NCBI GenBank assembly: GCA_035288465.1
Contig: DATEAH010000011.1
Span: 1-33,093 of the forward strand
DNA length: 33,093 nt
DNA from: Patescibacteria group bacterium
GTDB taxonomy: Bacteria > Patescibacteriota > UBA1384 > DATEAH01
Reading direction: 5' to 3'
Part shown: positions 29,297-33,093 of the stretch, one piece after another
Position numbering within the stretch: position 1 is the first letter of the stretch
Layout of the letters: every line of letters begins with the position of its first letter
The notes under the pieces: generated by a model
The model's input: only the letters and a program-made list of their open reading frames with translations
Databases searched by the model: none
Told to the model about the DNA's origin: nothing
Translations under genes and position numbers: made by a program

Positions 29297-30634
29297 TTAA
29301 TTTTGTGGAAATTTAATTATTTTCGGACCGTGTGGAGTATCCTCGACCATCATACCTAATCGAAATAATTTTTGTCTGATTAAATCAGCTTTTTTAAATT
29401 TTTTGTCTTTTCTGAGCTTTTCCCTCTCTTGAATAATTGTCATTATTTTAGAATCAGGATCAATCATTGTGGCTTCATTTAATTTCAATCCTAAAATTTG
29501 ATCATATTTTAACCATAATTTTGCATTATTGGCTTTGTGCAAAATAGATAAGGCAGATGGAATATCTATATCATTATAAATGGCTTTATTAATTTGGGAA
29601 GACAAATCTTGACCTTTATTGCCCATCGCCACAATCACATAAATTCCCATTAATGTTTTTTGGGCTTTTTCTAATTCTTCCCAGGTGAAATTTATTTTTG
29701 ACCGATAATGATTTGTTAACATTAAATATCTAAATGCCTGAGCGTAAAAACCATGTTGCACAAGATCGGCTAAGGTATAAAAATTTCCCGATGACTTTGC
29801 CATTTTTTTACCATTAACTAATAAAAATTCCACGTGAAGCCAAAAATTTGCTAATTTAGTTCTAAAAGCAGCTTCACTTTGCGCAATTTCATTTTTATGA
29901 TGTACGGGAATATGATCAACGCCACCAGTATGAATATCAAATATCTTCCCTAAATATTTTTCACTCATCGCTGTACATTCGATATGCCAGCCCGGAAATC
30001 CCTTACCCCAAGGTGAATCCCATTCCATTTGGCGTTTTTGATTTTTTGAAGAAAATTTCCATAAAGCAAAATCTGATTCATTTCTCTTTTCTGGATTTTT
30101 TTTGATTCTTCTTTTTGAATTTGGGTTGCGAATTCCAAATAATTTCGAATAATCTTTAATTTTTGAAGTATCAAAATAAATCCCATCCGAAATTCGGTAC
30201 GTAAATCCGGCTTTTTCTATTTTTGAAATCAAATCAATTTGTTCGGCAATATGATGAGTTGCACGAGGCAAAATGGTCGGTTTTTTGATATTTAATTTTT
30301 CTAAATCGGCCATAAATGCCTGGGTATATTTATTAGTTATTTTTTTAGCTGTGGTCTGAGCTTTTTGAGCGGCTTTTTCAATCTTATCCTCGCCCTCATC
30401 TTCATCAGAAGTTAAGTGTCCAACATCAGTAATATTCATCACTTGGCAGACTTTATAATTATTAAATTCTAATACCCGTCTCACCAAATCAGAAAAGATA
30501 AAAGCGCGCAAATTGCCAATATGAGCAAAGTCATATACCGTCGGCCCACAACTATACATTTTAACTTTTCGATCTTTAACGGGAGTAAATTCTTCGATTT
30601 GGCGTGTTAATGAATTAAAAAATTTTAATGCCAT
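29297..30634 (-). CDS. cysS: Cysteinyl-tRNA synthetase
   Basis: Class I synthetase, 445 residues, charging tRNA-Cys. The HIGH motif is HIGN (38-41), KMSKS is KMAKS (277-281), and the zinc that selects cysteine is held by C29 (YSCGPTVYD), the Cys in WHIECTAMS and the His residues in GGVDHIPVHH. The ATG shares its A with the stop of the preceding zinc-ribbon gene (TAATG), indicating translational coupling. Confidence 0.97.
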   Translation of the reverse strand: MALKFFNSLTRQIEEFTPVKDRKVKMYSCGPTVYDFAHIGNLRAFIFSDLVRRVLEFNNYKVCQVMNITDVGHLTSDEDEGEDKIEKAAQKAQTTAKKITNKYTQAFMADLEKLNIKKPTILPRATHHIAEQIDLISKIEKAGFTYRISDGIYFDTSKIKDYSKLFGIRNPNSKRRIKKNPEKRNESDFALWKFSSKNQKRQMEWDSPWGKGFPGWHIECTAMSEKYLGKIFDIHTGGVDHIPVHHKNEIAQSEAAFRTKLANFWLHVEFLLVNGKKMAKSSGNFYTLADLVQHGFYAQAFRYLMLTNHYRSKINFTWEELEKAQKTLMGIYVIVAMGNKGQDLSSQINKAIYNDIDIPSALSILHKANNAKLWLKYDQILGLKLNEATMIDPDSKIMTIIQEREKLRKDKKFKKADLIRQKLFRLGMMVEDTPHGPKIIKFPQN

Positions 30635-30825
30635 TATTCTTCTTTCTTGCCTTTATTTAATTTTTTATGACGTGGTTCGTTTGATTTATCCTCGTCGTGG
30701 TCCCCCTCCCCTTCACCCAACCAGTCAATTACTGGTTCGGCTTCTTCTAATAACCCGCCACACTCTGAACATTCTTCGGTTAATTTTTCAGTCACAAACC
30801 CACAATTTTGGCATATATAACTCAT
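30634..30825 (-). CDS. Small zinc-ribbon protein (63 aa)
   Basis: CQNCG and CSECGG form a four-Cys zinc ribbon in the first 25 residues, followed by an acidic stretch (EEAEPVIDWLGEGEGDHDED) and a basic tail (RHKKLNKGKKEE). The ribbon resembles those of small regulatory or RNA-associated proteins. The gene lies between recR (10 bases) and cysS (1-base overlap), so it is probably expressed with them. Its exact role is unknown. Confidence 0.8.
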   Translation of the reverse strand: MSYICQNCGFVTEKLTEECSECGGLLEEAEPVIDWLGEGEGDHDEDKSNEPRHKKLNKGKKEE

Positions 30826-30835
30826 TTAGCCTCCT

Positions 30836-31468
30836 CTAAAATTCTTTACGACCCTCCAAGGCTCGAGATAAAGTAATTTCATCCGCATACTCTAAATCTC
30901 CTCCAACCGGTAAACCGCGGGCAATTCTCGTAATTTTAATATTTTTTAAATTTGAATTATCAGATTTAATTTTAGAAATTTCTTTGGTAATATACATTGC
31001 CGTTGCTTCGCCTTCCAAGTCAGGATTATTAGCTAATATAATTTCCAAAATTGGTTTATTGCTTTTTTTCAGACGCCTCAAAAGTGCCGGAATTTTAATA
31101 TCATCTGGCCCAATTCCATCTATTGGTGAAATTGCGCCACCCAAAATGTGATATAAGCCATTATATTCATTAGTTTTCTCGATCGCAATCACGTCTAAAG
31201 GATTTTCAACCACCATAATTTTGGTCCGATCACGCTTCGGATCGGCACAAATTGGACATAAATTATCTACCGTAATATTATCACATTCAGAACAATTTTT
31301 AATTTTAGTTTTTAAATTTATCACTGCTTCACCTAATTCCGTCACTTCCAGGTTTGACAAATGCAATAAGTAAAATGTTAAGCGAGAAGCGGTTTTAGGA
31401 CCAATTCCCGGTAGTTTTGCAAAATTATCAATTAACCTCAAGACGGATTCTGGAATTATATTTGTCAT
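30836..31468 (-). CDS. recR: Recombination protein RecR
   Basis: Works with RecO and RecF to load RecA on gapped DNA. The 210 residues show a helix-hairpin-helix (KLPGIGPKTASRL), a four-Cys zinc finger (C59, C62, C71, C74), and a Toprim domain with VVENPLDV and NPDLEGEATAMYI, then the RIARGLPVGGDLEYAD signature. Length is normal. ATG overlaps the topA stop (ATGA). Confidence 0.96.
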   Translation of the reverse strand: MTNIIPESVLRLIDNFAKLPGIGPKTASRLTFYLLHLSNLEVTELGEAVINLKTKIKNCSECDNITVDNLCPICADPKRDRTKIMVVENPLDVIAIEKTNEYNGLYHILGGAISPIDGIGPDDIKIPALLRRLKKSNKPILEIILANNPDLEGEATAMYITKEISKIKSDNSNLKNIKITRIARGLPVGGDLEYADEITLSRALEGRKEF

Positions 31469-33093
31469 TTTTCTTCACTTTTTAATTTTTGACTTTCTAA
31501 CTTTTGCTTGTCTGGAAATTCCCAACTCGCCCATTTACATTTAGGATATTGCGAACAACCCCAAAATACTTTTCCTTTTTTGGTTCGTCTTTCAATAATA
31601 TCACCCTTACCACATTCTGGACAAGTCAAGCCAATTTTTTTAATAATTGATTTGGTAAATTTACATTTTGGATATTTTGAACAGGCCAAAAATTGACCAA
31701 ATCGGCTTTCTTTAATGACCATGTCTGCACCACATTTTTCACATTTTTCATTGGAAATCTGTTTTTCAATTTTTTTATCTTGACGCACCGAACCAGTTTC
31801 TACTAATGGCTTTGAAAATTTACAATCCGGGAAACCAGTACAAGATAAAAATTTTCCAAAACGACCATATTTAATTTCCATTGGTTTGCCGCATTTTTCA
31901 CATTTTTCATCAGTTGTTTGTGTAATTAAATCCTTTTTTTTGACTTCTTTTTCTTTATTCTTCAAATTCGCCGAGAAATCTAACCAAAATTTATCTAAAA
32001 AAGCTTCGCTTTCTTTTTTGCCCATCGCAATTTTATCTAAATCTTTTTCCATATCCGCTGTAAAATCGATGTCAACAATTTTAGGGAAATGTTTTTTTAA
32101 CAATTTAGTCACCATTTCACCCAACTCTTCAAGATAAAAATATTTACCTTTTTTAACTACATAACGACGATCTTGAATTGTGGTGATGACTGGTGCGTAT
32201 GTTGATGGTCGACCAATACCATTTTTCTCTAAAGCTTTAATTAATTCAGCTTCAGTAAATCTGGCTGGAGGTTCGGTAAATTTTTGCTCACTAATTAATT
32301 CAATTAAATTTAACTCTTCCCCAATTTTCATAACCGGTAAAGTAAAAATTACTGGAACCGAATATGCTTTTAAAAAACCTATAAAAATAATTTGTTCTCC
32401 TTTGGCACGAAAAATATATTTTTTAGCGGCTATCTCCACTATTGTGACCGCAAATTCCGCTTCTCTCATTTGTGAGGCGATAAATCTTTTCCAAATTAAA
32501 CCATATAATTGATTTTGATCCAAGCTTAAATCTTGAGTAATTTTTTTAGGTTCAATTTCAGGATATGTCGGCCTAATTGCTTCATGAGCTTCTTGGGCTA
32601 ATTTTGATCGAGTCTTAAATATTCGTGGCGTTTCAGGAACATACTTTTGACCATAAACTTGTTCAATCACTTTTAAGGCATCTTTTTGAGCCTTCTTAGA
32701 AATTTGGACAGAATCAGTTCTCATATAAGTAATCAAACCCACCCGGCCTTTTCCAGAAATTTTTATTCCTTCATAAAGCTGTTGGGCAATCATCATCGTT
32801 TTTTTAGCGGAAAATCCAAGTTTCCTCGAAGCATCTTGTTGCAAAGTCGATGTTACATAGGGTGGCGCTGGATATCTTTTCTCATTTTTAGTTTCAAGAT
32901 TTTTAACTCGGTATTTTGCTGATTTTAATTCTTTTTGAATATTATCGGCTTTCCTTTTGCCGATCGTCATCTTATCAAATTTTTTACCATCGATTTCAAC
33001 TAACCCAGCTTTAAAATTTTCTTTAATTTTATTCTTTTTCGACAAATTAGCTAAAATTTGCCAAAATTCGGTGGCTTTAAAACTATTTATCTC
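31465..33093 (-). CDS. topA: DNA topoisomerase I, C-terminal part (5' end outside window)
   Basis: Type IA topoisomerase that relaxes negative supercoils. The frame is open to the window edge (a TTG at 33045 is internal; residues before it, EINSFKATEFW, match the family). The catalytic Tyr is in GLITYMRTDS (codon near 32725-32727), following PPYVTSTLQQDASRKLGFS. Three C-terminal four-Cys zinc ribbons are visible: CEKCGKP...CTGFPDC, CEKCGAD...CSKYPKC and CPECGKG...CSQYPKC. The N-terminal Toprim domain lies outside. It is the visible head of a minus-strand run ending with secF. Confidence 0.96.
   Translation of the reverse strand, partial: EINSFKATEFWQILANLSKKNKIKENFKAGLVEIDGKKFDKMTIGKRKADNIQKELKSAKYRVKNLETKNEKRYPAPPYVTSTLQQDASRKLGFSAKKTMMIAQQLYEGIKISGKGRVGLITYMRTDSVQISKKAQKDALKVIEQVYGQKYVPETPRIFKTRSKLAQEAHEAIRPTYPEIEPKKITQDLSLDQNQLYGLIWKRFIASQMREAEFAVTIVEIAAKKYIFRAKGEQIIFIGFLKAYSVPVIFTLPVMKIGEELNLIELISEQKFTEPPARFTEAELIKALEKNGIGRPSTYAPVITTIQDRRYVVKKGKYFYLEELGEMVTKLLKKHFPKIVDIDFTADMEKDLDKIAMGKKESEAFLDKFWLDFSANLKNKEKEVKKKDLITQTTDEKCEKCGKPMEIKYGRFGKFLSCTGFPDCKFSKPLVETGSVRQDKKIEKQISNEKCEKCGADMVIKESRFGQFLACSKYPKCKFTKSIIKKIGLTCPECGKGDIIERRTKKGKVFWGCSQYPKCKWASWEFPDKQKLESQKLKSEEK

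Noticed and set aside
32180-32512. Plus-strand frames opposite topA, secD, secF and cysS
   Set aside because: They are shadows of strongly conserved minus-strand genes and have no family motifs.

Overview
The window is an AT-rich bacterial chromosome segment. It most likely comes from a member of the Candidate Phyla Radiation (Patescibacteria). That is an inference from gene content: two VirD4-like ATPases of the kind common in these lineages, a DUF11-repeat surface protein ending in an LPxTG-type signal, a small RRM protein, a sigma-region-4/HARE-HTH regulator, very compact genes, and an apparently reduced ribosomal protein uL1. The genetic code looks standard. A class II release factor with the UGA-reading SPF motif is encoded, and UGA ends several genes.

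Layout, plus strand (1-23.6 kb): the proline-rich end of a gene cut by the window edge; a large exported DUF11-repeat protein; a translation block (prfB, ybaB/ebfC, pth, a short uL1-like protein, rplJ, rplL, then tgt); a patch of small unrecognised genes with their own promoters and terminators (7.55-8.8 kb); a block with two colinear VirD4/TraG-like ATPases enclosing a small beta-rich protein and a sigma4-HARE regulator; a small RRM RNA-binding protein behind a structured leader; a P2-type cation ATPase; an orphan zinc-ribbon protein; a membrane PAS protein translationally coupled to gpmI.

Layout, minus strand (33.1-24.3 kb): a tightly packed run topA (cut by the window edge) - recR - zinc-ribbon protein - cysS - ddl - rluA-family - manC-like - secD - secF. 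Many junctions are 4-base or 1-base overlaps. The two blocks converge on a roughly 700-base AT-rich gap (23.6-24.3 kb) that holds a terminator-like hairpin, scattered short repeats and no convincing gene.

The most interesting points are these. (1) The gene just before rplJ-rplL looks like uL1 with the whole of domain II deleted. (2) The rplJ leader matches the L10-leader architecture and has a competing terminator. (3) The RRM gene has a leader of about 115 nt in which a 10-bp stem hides the ribosome binding site. (4) The paired VirD4-like ATPases surround a transcription regulator driven by a full-consensus promoter. (5) Several small genes, some too short for routine gene calling, carry strong expression signals. 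All assignments come from reading motifs by eye; no database search was run.
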